Assembly (NCBI RefSeq): GCF_008692605.1
Contig: NZ_LFCT01000012.1
Span: forward strand, 62,001-126,000
Length of the DNA: 64,000 nucleotides
Source of the DNA: Sphingobium estronivorans
GTDB taxonomy: Bacteria; Pseudomonadota; Alphaproteobacteria; Sphingomonadales; Sphingomonadaceae
Reading direction: 5' to 3'
Positions 1-8,373 of this stretch are shown here, in pieces. The first letter of the stretch is position 1. The number at the start of each line of letters is the position of its first letter. The translations under genes and the position numbers were made by a program. The notes below the pieces were generated by a model. It saw only the letters and a list, made by a program, of their open reading frames with translations, ran no database searches and had not been told where the DNA came from.

Positions 1-370
1 GCACCGGGAACGGAATGTCCTCCACCCCTTCCATCAGGCGCAGCAACCCGTCGCGCTGCTCGCGTCGGCAGGGGGCGAAGCCGACGCCGCAATTGCCGGT
101 GATGACCGTCGTGATACCGTGGGAAGAGGACGGCCGCAGCCGGTTTTCCCAGGTCACATGCCCGTCATAATGGGTGTGGACATCGACGAAGCCGGGCATG
201 ACCAGCAGGCCGCGAGCGTCGATTTCCTGCTTGCCCGCAGGCAGATCGGGGCCGACCGCCGCGATGATCGAGCCGTTGATGCCCACATCGGCCGCATAGG
301 GCTCACCGCCGGACCCGTCGACGACCATCCCGCCGCGGATCACCATGTCATAGCTGCTCATGCTGCCCAT
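1..370 (-). CDS. Amidohydrolase, N-acyl-D-amino-acid deacylase-like (3' part missing)
   Basis: This is the N-terminal 123 codons of a metal-dependent amidohydrolase; the rest lies beyond the left edge. The start of the TIM-barrel fold is visible: an initial beta domain, then the metal-binding HxH at about residues 65-67 (DVHTHYDGH), then the GNCGVGFAP loop near residues 92-100. That loop is typical of the D-aminoacylase / N-acyl-D-amino-acid deacylase branch rather than of dihydroorotase. Two in-frame ATGs (370 and 361) are possible starts. It follows coaBC on the same strand with a gap of about 118 bases. Substrate cannot be assigned from the fragment. Confidence 0.8.
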   Translation of the reverse strand, partial: MGSMSSYDMVIRGGMVVDGSGGEPYAADVGINGSIIAAVGPDLPAGKQEIDARGLLVMPGFVDVHTHYDGHVTWENRLRPSSSHGITTVITGNCGVGFAPCRREQRDGLLRLMEGVEDIPFPV

Positions 371-488
371 CTCTTATCCTCTCACCGGCCTTTTTATCGC
401 TGGCTCGATTATAGAGACGATCTTTCGGCCGGCCTTCATCTATTTGCGTGAGGCGGTGAAAATAAATGCCGGCGGGCCTTGCGCGATG

Positions 489-1733
489 TCAATCGAGGCG
501 TGCGGAAAGCGTGTCGGCGACCTTCTGCATCAATCGCGTGGCAACGGCATCCTTGGGCAGATTGTCCCAACTCTCGATCCCGTCGCCGGACACGATATGC
601 ACGCTGTTGGTGTCGCCGCCCATCACGTCGCCCGACACGTCATTGGCGACGATCCAATCCGCCCCCTTGCGCGTCAGCTTGGCCTGCGCATGTTCCGCGA
701 TCTTCTGCGTCTCGGCGGCAAAGCCGACCAGCAGGGCCGGGCGCTTCGCATGTTTTCCCAGCTTCGCCAATATGTCGGGATTCTCGACCAGCGCGAGCGG
801 CGCCGGCTTGCCCGATCCGTCCTTTTTGAGCTTCTGATCCGCCGCATCCGCCGTGCGCCAGTCGGCCACCGCGGCCACCATGATCGCCGCATCGGCGGGC
901 AGCGCCGCTTCCACCGCCGCCAGCATCTCGCGCGCTGTCTCGACATCGATGCGGCGCACGCCCGCAGGCGTCGGCAGATGCACCGGCCCTGCCACCAGCG
1001 TCACCCGCGCGCCCGCCCGCGCCGCCGCCGCCGCGATGGCGAAACCCTGCTTTCCGGAGGATCGGTTGGCGATATAGCGCACCGGATCGATCGGTTCATG
1101 CGTCGGCCCCGCCGTCACCAGCACATGCCGCCCGGCGAGCGGCGCATCCGGCCCCTCGAAATCCGGCTGTCCCGCCAGCGGATCGGCGGCAAGGGGCAGG
1201 GCCAGCAGCCGCGCCACCTCCGCCGCGATGGCCTCCGGCTCGGGCATCCGACCCTTGCCGAACTCGCCGCAGGCCATCTCGCCGCTGTCCGGTTCCATCA
1301 CATGCACGCCGTCGGCCTGCAATTGCGCGATGTTCCGCCGGGTCGCGGCATGATGCCACATGCGCACATTCATCGCGGGCACCGCCAGAACCGGCTTGTC
1401 CGTCGCCAGCAGCAGGGTGGTCGCCAGATCGTCGGCGATGCCGTTCGCCATCTTGGCCAGGATATTGGCCGTCGCGGGCGCCACCACCACCAGATCGGCC
1501 TGACGGCTCAGCTGGATATGCCCGATCTCGCGCTCTTCCTTGAGGTCGAACAATTGCCCGAAGACATGGTCCTCGGTCAGCACGCCCAGCGACAGCGGCG
1601 TCACGAATTTCTCGGCGCTCTGCGTCAGTACCGCCCGCACGGCGACCCCTCGCTTGCGCAACAGCCGCACCAGCTCCAGCGACTTATAGGCAGCGATGCC
1701 GCCCGAAATGATGAGAAGAACACGCTTGGTCAT
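489..1733 (-). CDS. coaBC: Bifunctional phosphopantothenoylcysteine decarboxylase / phosphopantothenate-cysteine ligase
   Basis: Coenzyme A biosynthesis enzyme: the CoaB part ligates cysteine to 4'-phosphopantothenate and the CoaC part decarboxylates the product to 4'-phosphopantetheine. The 414-aa length fits the fused bacterial form. The CoaC flavodoxin-like domain has GGIAAYK near residue 11, the active His in GHIQLSR (about 72), PAMN (119-122) and the catalytic Cys in ACGE (about 155). The CoaB domain begins near residue 205 with TAGPTHEPIDPVRYIANRSS and carries the usual lysine-rich segment (KLKKDGSGKP). It lies last of the conserved ubiE-ubiB-glcG-like-coaBC run on the minus strand. Confidence 0.97.
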   Translation of the reverse strand: MTKRVLLIISGGIAAYKSLELVRLLRKRGVAVRAVLTQSAEKFVTPLSLGVLTEDHVFGQLFDLKEEREIGHIQLSRQADLVVVAPATANILAKMANGIADDLATTLLLATDKPVLAVPAMNVRMWHHAATRRNIAQLQADGVHVMEPDSGEMACGEFGKGRMPEPEAIAAEVARLLALPLAADPLAGQPDFEGPDAPLAGRHVLVTAGPTHEPIDPVRYIANRSSGKQGFAIAAAAARAGARVTLVAGPVHLPTPAGVRRIDVETAREMLAAVEAALPADAAIMVAAVADWRTADAADQKLKKDGSGKPAPLALVENPDILAKLGKHAKRPALLVGFAAETQKIAEHAQAKLTRKGADWIVANDVSGDVMGGDTNSVHIVSGDGIESWDNLPKDAVATRLMQKVADTLSARLD

Positions 1734-1768
1734 GACAGTCCCATCATTTGGTCAAGCGACGCAGGCTT

Positions 1769-1793
1769 GTCCAGCCCGCCCGGCGGGCTGGAC
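1769..1793. repeat. Perfect 12-1-12 inverted repeat between glcG-like gene and coaBC
   Basis: GTCCAGCCCGCC (1769-1780), one base, then its exact complement (1782-1793). In the minus-strand transcript it would fold into a very stable hairpin between the GlcG-like gene and coaBC. No T-tract follows, so it is more likely an mRNA processing or stability element, or a dispersed palindrome, than a strong terminator. Confidence 0.7.
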
Positions 1794-1800
1794 GATCGCA

Positions 1801-2208
1801 TCAGAGCGCCAGGGCCGCAATGCCCGCCTGTGCGATCTGGACATCCTGCTCCGACTTGACGCCGGATACGCCGACCGCGCCGACGAAATCCCCGTCGACC
1901 ACGATGGGTACGCCACCTTCCAGCATGGCCTGCATCCCCGGCGCGGACAGCATGGTGATCCGGCCGTTGAGCACCAGATCCTCATAGACCTTCGATTCCC
2001 GGCGCCCCAAGATCGATGTCACCGCCTTGGCCGGCGCCATTTGCGCGGTGCTGGCCGCAGCGCCGTCCAGCCGCAGCAGCCCCAGCAGATGCGCGCCGTC
2101 ATCGACGACCGCGATGGTCACGGCCCAGCCATTGGCCACCGCCTCCGCTTCGGCTGCGGCCAATATGGCCTTGACGTCACTGGCTTCCAGGCTGTGCTTG
2201 GTCTTCAT
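1801..2208 (-). CDS. GlcG/HbpS family protein (DUF336-type)
   Basis: A 135-aa single-domain protein of the GlcG/HbpS family. The family signature is clear: an N-terminal helix, AVTIAVVDDGAHLLGLLRLDG in the first third, a central AKAVTSILGR helix, and the C-terminal glycine-rich GGVPIVVDGDFVGAVGVSG. Members are small alpha/beta proteins, some binding heme or cobalamin, and they often accompany oxidoreductases; the exact role is generally unknown. No signal peptide is seen, so it is probably cytoplasmic. It lies 42 bases after ubiB and before coaBC on the same strand, so co-transcription is likely. Confidence 0.85.
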   Translation of the reverse strand: MKTKHSLEASDVKAILAAAEAEAVANGWAVTIAVVDDGAHLLGLLRLDGAAASTAQMAPAKAVTSILGRRESKVYEDLVLNGRITMLSAPGMQAMLEGGVPIVVDGDFVGAVGVSGVKSEQDVQIAQAGIAALAL

Positions 2209-2250
2209 TATCCGGTCCGTTCCTCAGAAGAAAATATCGTCCATCGGGCG

Positions 2251-3792
2251 CTAAAGAAAGTTCGTCACCGCCGCCATCGCGCCTGCGCCGACCAGTCCGG
2301 CCAGCACCGCCACCGCCACATAGCGCCATCCGGTCCCGACCCGGATCAGCTTCACCTCGGCCAGCGGCGGCGGCGGCGGCGCGCCGCCCTTTTCGGGGAA
2401 GGCTTCCTCGATCCGCTTCACCAGACCCGGCAGCCGCTGCACGATCCGCCAATGTTCGATCAGCGCATCGGCCGCCTTCGCCTCCGGCCCGAGTTCGGAG
2501 CGGAGCCATTCCTTCACATAAGGCCCGCTCGTCTCCCACAGGTTGATGTCGGGGTCGAGCGAGGTCGCGACGCCCTCCACCATCACCATGGTCTTTTGCA
2601 ACAGCAGCAGATGCGGCTGGGTCTGCATGTCGAAATCGCGCGTGATCGCGAACAGCCCGTCCAGCATCCCGCCGACCGACAGTTCGCGCACGGGCTTGCC
2701 GCGCATCGGCTCGCCCACGGCCCGCAGGGCGGTGGCGAACTCCTCGACATTATGATGGCCCGGCACATATTGCGCCTCGAAGTGGATTTCGGCCACGCGC
2801 TTGTAGTTGCCGGTGATCAGGCCGTAGAGAATCTCCGCCAGCCACATGCGCGCCCGCCGGTCGATCCGCCCCATGATGCCGAAGTCGATGGCGACGATAT
2901 CGCCATTGTCGCGCACGAACAGATTGCCCTGATGCATGTCGGCATGGAAGAAACCCTCGGCAATCGCCTGCCGCAGGAAGGCGTTGACCAGCCGCGCCGC
3001 GATCTCCTTGACGTCATGACCCGCCGCGATCAGCGCGTCCCGGTCGGAGATCTTGATCCCGTCGATCCACTCCATCGTCATGACCTTGCCGGTCGTGCGG
3101 TCCCAGTCGATGGTGGGCACACAATAGCCCGGCATCGCCTCCATCGCCTCGCCCAGTTCGGAGGCCGACGCCGCCTCGCGCCGCAGGTCCAGTTCCCGCG
3201 CCGTCCACCGCTTCATGTTTGCGATGACCAGCCGGGGCCGTAGCCGTGCCAGTTCCCCGCCCAGCATCTCGACATGGGCGGCGGCCCATTCATAGGTCTG
3301 GATGTCGCGGTTGAACTGGTCGATGACGCCGGGGCGGATGACCTTCACCGCCACGTCGCGCCCATCGGTCGTCACCGCCCGGTGGACCTGCGCGATGGAG
3401 GCCGCGCCCACCGGCTCCTCATCGAAGCGGCTGTAGAGCGCGTCCAGCGGCCGCCCGAAACTCTGCTCGATCTGACCCCGGACCGTCGCGAAAGGCACCG
3501 GGGGCAGGGCGTCCTGCAAGCGCAGCAGGTCGTTCGCGGCATCCTCGCCCACCAGATCGGGCCGCGTCGCCAGCGTCTGCCCCAGCTTGATCGCGGCGGG
3601 ACCGATGGATTGAAAGGCGTCGGCATAGCGCGGCTGCTGGGGCACGCGCGCTCCGAACCGCGCGACCTTGACCAGCCGCCGCACGGGCGTCGGCGTCAGC
3701 GGATCGCGCTCAATTCCCGTCAGGGCGCCATGGCGCGCCAAGGTGCGGCCCCATTTCAGCAGTCGCCAGATATGCGTCAGATGCGAAGGCAC
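2251..3792 (-). CDS. ubiB: UbiB, ABC1/ADCK-type ATPase for ubiquinone biosynthesis
   Basis: Membrane-associated atypical kinase-like ATPase needed for ubiquinone synthesis. At 513 aa it has the family length. The diagnostic KxGQ motif is KLGQ at about residues 69-72, followed by the ATP-site lysine in VAVKVIRPG (about 148), the HADMHQGNLF catalytic loop, and IDFGIMGRID as the metal-binding DFG equivalent. The last about 20 residues (YVAVAVLAGLVGAGAMAAV) form the C-terminal membrane helix. It starts 6 bases after the ubiE stop, so the two are almost certainly in one operon. Confidence 0.96.
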   Translation of the reverse strand: MPSHLTHIWRLLKWGRTLARHGALTGIERDPLTPTPVRRLVKVARFGARVPQQPRYADAFQSIGPAAIKLGQTLATRPDLVGEDAANDLLRLQDALPPVPFATVRGQIEQSFGRPLDALYSRFDEEPVGAASIAQVHRAVTTDGRDVAVKVIRPGVIDQFNRDIQTYEWAAAHVEMLGGELARLRPRLVIANMKRWTARELDLRREAASASELGEAMEAMPGYCVPTIDWDRTTGKVMTMEWIDGIKISDRDALIAAGHDVKEIAARLVNAFLRQAIAEGFFHADMHQGNLFVRDNGDIVAIDFGIMGRIDRRARMWLAEILYGLITGNYKRVAEIHFEAQYVPGHHNVEEFATALRAVGEPMRGKPVRELSVGGMLDGLFAITRDFDMQTQPHLLLLQKTMVMVEGVATSLDPDINLWETSGPYVKEWLRSELGPEAKAADALIEHWRIVQRLPGLVKRIEEAFPEKGGAPPPPPLAEVKLIRVGTGWRYVAVAVLAGLVGAGAMAAVTNFL

Positions 3793-3798
3793 GGGGCG

Positions 3799-4530
3799 TC
3801 AGATCTTCCAGCCCGAGTGAATCGCGACCAGCCCGCCGAGAATCGGCTCGACCTTGGTCTGCACGAACCCGGCCTCGCGGATCATGCGTTCGAATTCCGG
3901 CATGGGCGGAAAGCGACGGATCGATTCGATCAGGTAACGATAACTCTCCTCGTCATCGGCCAGCAGCTTGCCCAGCTTGGGCACCAGCCGATGCGAATAG
4001 ACATCATAGACATCCGAAAAGCCCGGCCAGGTCGTGGTCGAAAATTCCAAGCAGAAAAACCGCCCGCCGAACTTCAGCACGCGATGCGCCTCGCGCAGCG
4101 CCTTGTCGATATGGGTCACGTTGCGGATGCCGAAGGCGATCGTATAGGCGTCGAACGCCCGGTCGCCGAAGGTCAACTCCTCGGCATTCTGCTCCGACCA
4201 GATCAGGCCCTCCAGCCCCTTTTTCTGCGCCCGCTCGACGCCGACGGCCAGCATTTCGGGGTTGATGTCCGACACTGTGACCTGCGCGCCATGCTTGTGC
4301 ATGCGGAAAGCGATGTCGCCGGTGCCGCCCGCCATGTCGAGGATCTGCTCGTCCCGGCGCGGTTTCACGCGGTTCACGAACTGGTCCTTCCACAGGCGAT
4401 GCGCGCCCGCCGACATGGCGTCGTTCATCAGATCATATTTGGACGCCACGTTGGAGAAGACGGCACGGACCATCCCCTGCTTTTCGGCGGCTTCGACATC
4501 GCGATAGCCAAAGGAAGCGGTTTCACTCAT
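3799..4530 (-). CDS. ubiE: 2-methoxy-6-polyprenyl-1,4-benzoquinol methylase (UbiE)
   Basis: SAM-dependent C-methyltransferase of ubiquinone biosynthesis. The 243-aa reading starts at MSETASFGYRDVEAAEKQ, preceded by a good GGAGG site; the frame stays open upstream, but that extension overlaps mutM and is not coding. SAM motif I is ILDMAGGTGDIAFRM; NPEMLAVG and the later FGIRNV and LEFS segments are characteristic of UbiE rather than a generic methyltransferase. It is first in the ubiE-ubiB-glcG-coaBC run and divergent from mutM. Confidence 0.96.
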   Translation of the reverse strand: MSETASFGYRDVEAAEKQGMVRAVFSNVASKYDLMNDAMSAGAHRLWKDQFVNRVKPRRDEQILDMAGGTGDIAFRMHKHGAQVTVSDINPEMLAVGVERAQKKGLEGLIWSEQNAEELTFGDRAFDAYTIAFGIRNVTHIDKALREAHRVLKFGGRFFCLEFSTTTWPGFSDVYDVYSHRLVPKLGKLLADDEESYRYLIESIRRFPPMPEFERMIREAGFVQTKVEPILGGLVAIHSGWKI

Positions 4531-4542
4531 GGTCGAGCCTCC

Positions 4543-4590
4543 TAGAGCGATTCCAAGGGAAATGGAAATATTTCCCGGCTCGGAAATCGC
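4543..4590. repeat. REP-like intergenic palindrome 1
   Basis: Starts TAGAGCGATTCC and contains the inner hairpin GGGAAAT (4557-4563) / ATTTCCC (4570-4576), with an imperfect outer pairing GCGATTCC / GGAAATCGC. It lies in the ubiE-mutM divergent spacer. It resembles dispersed alphaproteobacterial intergenic repeats beginning AGAGC. Confidence 0.5.
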
Positions 4591-4665
4591 GGCGGAAAAA
4601 CCTGTCCCGCGCCCCTGTGGGAAGCTGCCTGTTTCTTTAGGCCGGCGCGTGATTACATAGGCGTC

Positions 4666-5478
4666 ATGCCCGAACTCCCCGAAGTCGAAACCACCGTCGC
4701 CGGCCTCCGCTCCGTCCTGGAGGGCGCCGTCCTTACCCGGGTCGAGGCGCGCCGCGCCGACCTGCGCTTCCCGATCCCGGTCGATCTGCGCCAGCGCCTG
4801 ACCGGCGCCACCGTCACCGCCCTGTCCCGCCGCGCCAAATATGGCCTGATCGACACCGACCGGGGCGACACGCTGATCTTCCACCTGGGCATGTCCGGCC
4901 GCTGGCGAATCGATCCCACGGAGATCGGCGCGCACGACCATCTGCTGATCGAGACAGGGGCAGGGCGGCTGCTTGCCCTGAACGATCCCCGCCGCTTCGG
5001 TTCGCTCGACCTTGTCCGCAGCGCGGCGTGGGAAAGCTACAGCCCCTTCACCCGCATGGGGCCGGAGCCCCTGGGTCCCGACTTCACCGCCGCCGCTCTG
5101 GCGACCAGGCTCCAGGGCAAGGCGGCCCCGATCAAGGCGGCGCTGCTTGACCAGCGCATCGTCGCTGGCCTCGGCAATATCTATGTCTGCGAAGCGCTGA
5201 ACATGGCGGGCATCGCCCCGACGCGAGAGGCGGGCAGGATCAGCCGTGCGCGACTCATCCTGCTGGTCGAGGCGATTCGCGAGGTTTTGACCGCCGCCAT
5301 CGCCGCGGGTGGGTCGACCTTGCGCGACTATGCCCGGCCCGACGGCGAACTCGGCTATTTCTCCAAGCAATGGCGAGTCTATGGCCGGGAAGGGGAGCCA
5401 TGCCCTTGCGGCACACTCATCCGGCGGCGCGTGGATAGCGGCAGATCGACCTTTTTCTGCCCGAAATGCCAGAAATAG
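4666..5478 (+). CDS. mutM: Formamidopyrimidine-DNA glycosylase (MutM/Fpg)
   Basis: Base-excision repair glycosylase/AP lyase that removes 8-oxoguanine and formamidopyrimidines. It has 270 aa. The N-terminus is the catalytic MPELPEVETT (Pro2 nucleophile, Glu3). Also visible are HLGMSGRW, the DPRRFG loop, the helix-two-turn-helix region GLGNIYVCEALNMAGI, and a C-terminal zinc finger ending FCPKCQK. The first zinc-ligand pair reads CPC rather than the usual CxxC, one residue shorter. It is divergent from ubiE and upstream of rpsT-dnaA, a conserved alphaproteobacterial order. Confidence 0.97.
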   Translation: MPELPEVETTVAGLRSVLEGAVLTRVEARRADLRFPIPVDLRQRLTGATVTALSRRAKYGLIDTDRGDTLIFHLGMSGRWRIDPTEIGAHDHLLIETGAGRLLALNDPRRFGSLDLVRSAAWESYSPFTRMGPEPLGPDFTAAALATRLQGKAAPIKAALLDQRIVAGLGNIYVCEALNMAGIAPTREAGRISRARLILLVEAIREVLTAAIAAGGSTLRDYARPDGELGYFSKQWRVYGREGEPCPCGTLIRRRVDSGRSTFFCPKCQK

Positions 5479-5597
5479 CGGGGCGCTCAGCAGTTGACGC
5501 CTTCTGTGATCCCCTGTAAGGGGCGCACCTTCACAGGGCCGGTTGGCGATTCCGACAGGCCCTTTCCACGAGATTTGACGAGAACCGAGGACAGTAA

Positions 5598-5861
5598 ATG
5601 GCCAATACGCCGCAAGCCAAGAAGCGCATCCGCCGCAACGCCCGTCGCGCCGAAATCAACGGCGCCCGCATCAGCCGGATCCGCACCCTGGTGAAGAAGG
5701 TCGAAGCCGCTCTCGCCGCTGGCGACAAGGCCGTTGCGACCACGGCGCTTCAGGCGGTCCAGCCAGAACTCGCCCGCGGCGTTGCCCGTGGCGTGCTGCA
5801 CAAGAACACCGCGGCCCGCAAGTTCGGCCGTCTGACGAAGCGCGTCGGCGCGCTGGGCTAA
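5598..5861 (+). CDS. rpsT: 30S ribosomal protein S20
   Basis: Small basic ribosomal protein of the 30S subunit that binds 16S rRNA. Its 87 aa match the family length. It begins [21 protein letters not shown], the standard S20 start, and is rich in Lys, Arg and Ala with a helical body ending [16 protein letters not shown]. The start has a GAGGACAGT ribosome site. A strong terminator follows at 5895-5926. It lies between mutM and dnaA, as in many alphaproteobacteria. Confidence 0.97.
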   Translation: MANTPQAKKRIRRNARRAEINGARISRIRTLVKKVEAALAAGDKAVATTALQAVQPELARGVARGVLHKNTAARKFGRLTKRVGALG

Positions 5862-5894
5862 GCCCCAGCCCTTTCATCGTCAGCTCGAATATTC

Positions 5895-5926
5895 GCCCGC
5901 CCCGCCATTGCGCGGGGCGGGCTTTT
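5895..5926 (+). terminator. rpsT rho-independent terminator
   Basis: GCCCGCCCCG (5895-5904) pairs perfectly with CGGGGCGGGC (5913-5922) and is followed by TTTT. It lies 34 bases after the rpsT stop and separates rpsT from dnaA transcription. Confidence 0.88.
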
Positions 5927-6283
5927 CATGTTTCGTTCATGGAACGGTCATTTTCGGGGACCTGCGGATTCCCGGCGATTCTCGCGCGATTCGAGCGGTC
6001 CGGCAAAAAAGAAGATTCAATAACATATTGAAAAATAACGATAATATTCCAAAGCTTCGTTTTCCGCGGGTTTGCCGAGTCAACGGCTTTATTTCACATT
6101 TTTGACCGGCCAAGCCCTTGATCCGGCGAGGAAGGCCTGTCTATTTTGCTCCTCCGGTCGCCACTCGAATCGAATTTCCGGCGACCATCTGTAGGTTTTT
6201 GACGCAGGAAACGCGGGAAGGCGCATGCTTTTCCGATCGGTCTTCCGCGTCTCTCATTTGCCCCTGTCTTGGGGGTGCAGTTG
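5927..6283 (+). promoter_or_regulatory. dnaA upstream region with clustered GANTC sites and an AT-rich palindrome
   Basis: No gene is seen in this stretch. Four GATTC sites lie within 52 bases (5967, 5977, 5988, 6014), the first three spaced 10 and 11 bases, and a fifth GANTC (GAATC) is at 6167. GANTC is the CcrM methylation site of alphaproteobacteria, and methylation-dependent dnaA control is known in Caulobacter. An AT-rich tract (about 6005-6062) holds the palindrome TTCAATA-ACA-TATTGAA (6016-6032). No consensus DnaA box (TTATCCACA or its complement) was seen, so this is better read as a regulated promoter than as oriC. Confidence 0.6.
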
Positions 6284-7711
6284 ATGGGGGTCGACTGTTT
6301 TATGAAGGATATTACGGCAGTGATAGGTGGTTTGAGCGGTCTCGACACGCAGCAATATGCGCGCCTGGAGACTGCCTGGGCGACCATTCGCGCCGGCCTG
6401 CGCCGGGACATCGGCGCGCGGATGTTCGATCAGTGGCTGAAGGCCGCGCAACTGGGCGATTATTGCCCGGAGTCGCAAACCCTCGACCTGCTGTTCGCGT
6501 CCGATTTCACCGCCAATTTCGTATCGGGGCAGTTCGGCGACCGGCTGCGCATGGCCTGGCGTTGCGCCGAGGCAGGCGTGCGGGAGGTCCGCCTCCGACG
6601 CGCGCCCAATGCGGTCGGCCCGCGCATCCTGGAACTGTCGGCCGCGCCTGCCGCTTCGGTGGCAGAAGCCGGCGCCGCGCCGCAACCGGCCTCGAATTTC
6701 CAGCCGCGCCACGGCTTCGATGAATTCGTGACCGGCGATACCAACCATCTCGCCTTTTCGGCGGCGCAGGCCATGGCGGGCGAAGCCCAGCCGCGCTTCA
6801 GCCCGCTCTTCATCCATGGCGGCACCGGACAGGGCAAGACGCACCTGCTGCATGCCATCGCCCAGTCGTTTTCCGCCCATTCTCCGTCCGCGCCGGTGCT
6901 CTATATGTCGGCCGAACGCTTCATGATGGAATTCGTGAACGCCATGCGCGCGAACGAAACCATGATGTTCAAGGCCCGACTGCGCGCGGCGCGCCTGCTG
7001 CTGATCGACGACATTCAGTTCATCGCCGGCAAGGGGTCCACGCAGGAAGAGTTTCTGCACACCATCAACGACCTGATCGATTCGGGTGCCCGCATCGTCG
7101 TCACCGCCGATCGGGCGCCGCAGATGCTCGACGCCATCGATGCGCGGATTCTCTCGCGTCTGGCGGGCGGGCTGGTCGCGGACATCCGTCCGGCGGGCCT
7201 CGATTTGCGCCTCGCCATCCTGGAAGCCAAGCGCGCCATTGCCGGCGATCCGCCGGTTCCCGATGCCGTGGTGGATTTCCTCGCCCGCTCGATTCGCTCG
7301 AACGTTCGTGAACTGGAAGGGGCCTTCAACAAGCTGATCGCCTATGGCCAGCTGACCGGCCGCTCGATCGACCTGGAATTCGCCCAGTCCATGCTGGCCG
7401 ACGCGGTGCGCGCCAATGCCCGCCGGATCACCGTCGATGAGATCCAGAAGGTCTGCGCTGCCCATTACAAGATCGACGCGGCGGAGATGCGGTCGAAGCG
7501 CCGTGCCCGCGCCGTGGCGCGGCCCCGGCAGGTGGCCATGTATCTCGCCAAGAAGATGACGCCGCGGTCGTTGCCCGAAATCGGCCGCATTTTCGGCGGG
7601 CGCGATCACAGCACGGTCATTCACGCGGTCCGCACGATCGAGGAACTGCGGCAGAATAATCCGGATATCGACGCTGACATTCGTGCGCTCCAGCGTCTGC
7701 TGGAAGGCTGA
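6284..7711 (+). CDS. dnaA: Chromosomal replication initiator DnaA
   Basis: AAA+ initiator that binds DnaA boxes at oriC and melts the origin. About 475 aa. The N-terminal DnaB/DiaA-interaction domain includes QYARLETAWATIRAGLRRDIG; a short linker follows, then the ATPase domain with Walker A GGTGQGKTH (about 179-187), Walker B LLLIDDIQF, and the C-terminal DNA-binding domain with GGRDHSTVIHAV. The start is uncertain: ATG at 6284 behind a G-rich stretch is chosen, but TTG 6269 and ATG 6302 are in frame. Walker A has GTGQGKT where GVGLGKT is more usual; all catalytic residues are kept. Confidence 0.96.
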   Translation: MGVDCFMKDITAVIGGLSGLDTQQYARLETAWATIRAGLRRDIGARMFDQWLKAAQLGDYCPESQTLDLLFASDFTANFVSGQFGDRLRMAWRCAEAGVREVRLRRAPNAVGPRILELSAAPAASVAEAGAAPQPASNFQPRHGFDEFVTGDTNHLAFSAAQAMAGEAQPRFSPLFIHGGTGQGKTHLLHAIAQSFSAHSPSAPVLYMSAERFMMEFVNAMRANETMMFKARLRAARLLLIDDIQFIAGKGSTQEEFLHTINDLIDSGARIVVTADRAPQMLDAIDARILSRLAGGLVADIRPAGLDLRLAILEAKRAIAGDPPVPDAVVDFLARSIRSNVRELEGAFNKLIAYGQLTGRSIDLEFAQSMLADAVRANARRITVDEIQKVCAAHYKIDAAEMRSKRRARAVARPRQVAMYLAKKMTPRSLPEIGRIFGGRDHSTVIHAVRTIEELRQNNPDIDADIRALQRLLEG

Positions 7712-7743
7712 CAGACAGGCGGCTTTGGATTAGGCTTCGCGCC

Positions 7744-8349
7744 ATGATCCGACAGTTTGCCCTTTTCCTCGCCGCATTGTTTTTCGTCTCCCCCGCCGTC
7801 GCGCAGGAACCAGCCGCGCCGCCGCCCGCCGATGCGAGGGTGGCGCTGGAGACGGATGCGGGGCGAATCGTCATCGCGGTGCATGTCGGTCAGGCGCCTG
7901 TCACCGCCGCCAATTTTCTGCGCTATGTCGATCAGAAGCGGCTGGACGGCACCTCATTCTATCGCGGCGTCGGCACGCCGGATTATGGCTTCGTGCAAGG
8001 CGGAACGCAGAATGATCCCAAGCGCGTCCTGCCGCCCATCGTGCATGAACCGACGACCCGGACCGGCCTGACCCATGATGACGGCGCGCTTTCCATGGCC
8101 CGCTATGCGCCCGGCAGCGCGACCGGGGATTTCTTCATCGTGCTGGGCAAGATGCCCGGCATGGATGCCCATCCGCAAGCTGCGGGCGACAATCAGGGCT
8201 TTGCCGTCTTCGCCCATGTGGTGGAGGGCATGGACGTCGTGAAGGCGGTCCTGGCGGCGCCCAAGTCGCCGACCGCGGGCGAGGGCGTGATGAAGGGGCA
8301 GATGCTGCAACAGCCGGTGACGATCCGGACGGCGCACCGCATTCCCTGA
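7744..8349 (+). CDS. Periplasmic cyclophilin-type peptidyl-prolyl cis-trans isomerase
   Basis: A 201-aa secreted proline isomerase. Residues 1-20 (MIRQFALFLAALFFVSPAVA) are a signal peptide ending AVA-Q. The mature part is a cyclophilin fold: ALETDAGRIVIAVHVGQAPVTAANFL, then FYRGV, a substrate-site segment FVQGGTQNDPK and GDFFIVLG. The domain is short, as in bacterial PpiA-like proteins. It stands alone between dnaA and a minus-strand lipoprotein gene. Confidence 0.93.
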   Translation: MIRQFALFLAALFFVSPAVAQEPAAPPPADARVALETDAGRIVIAVHVGQAPVTAANFLRYVDQKRLDGTSFYRGVGTPDYGFVQGGTQNDPKRVLPPIVHEPTTRTGLTHDDGALSMARYAPGSATGDFFIVLGKMPGMDAHPQAAGDNQGFAVFAHVVEGMDVVKAVLAAPKSPTAGEGVMKGQMLQQPVTIRTAHRIP

Positions 8350-8373
8350 CCGATGGCGGGAGCGCAAAAGAAA

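Noticed and set aside
360..3243. Long plus-strand frames opposite coaBC and ubiB
   Set aside because: Arg/His/Gln-rich shadow frames of real minus-strand genes.
5927..6283. oriC immediately upstream of dnaA
   Set aside because: No consensus DnaA boxes seen; in many alphaproteobacteria oriC is elsewhere. Kept as promoter region only.
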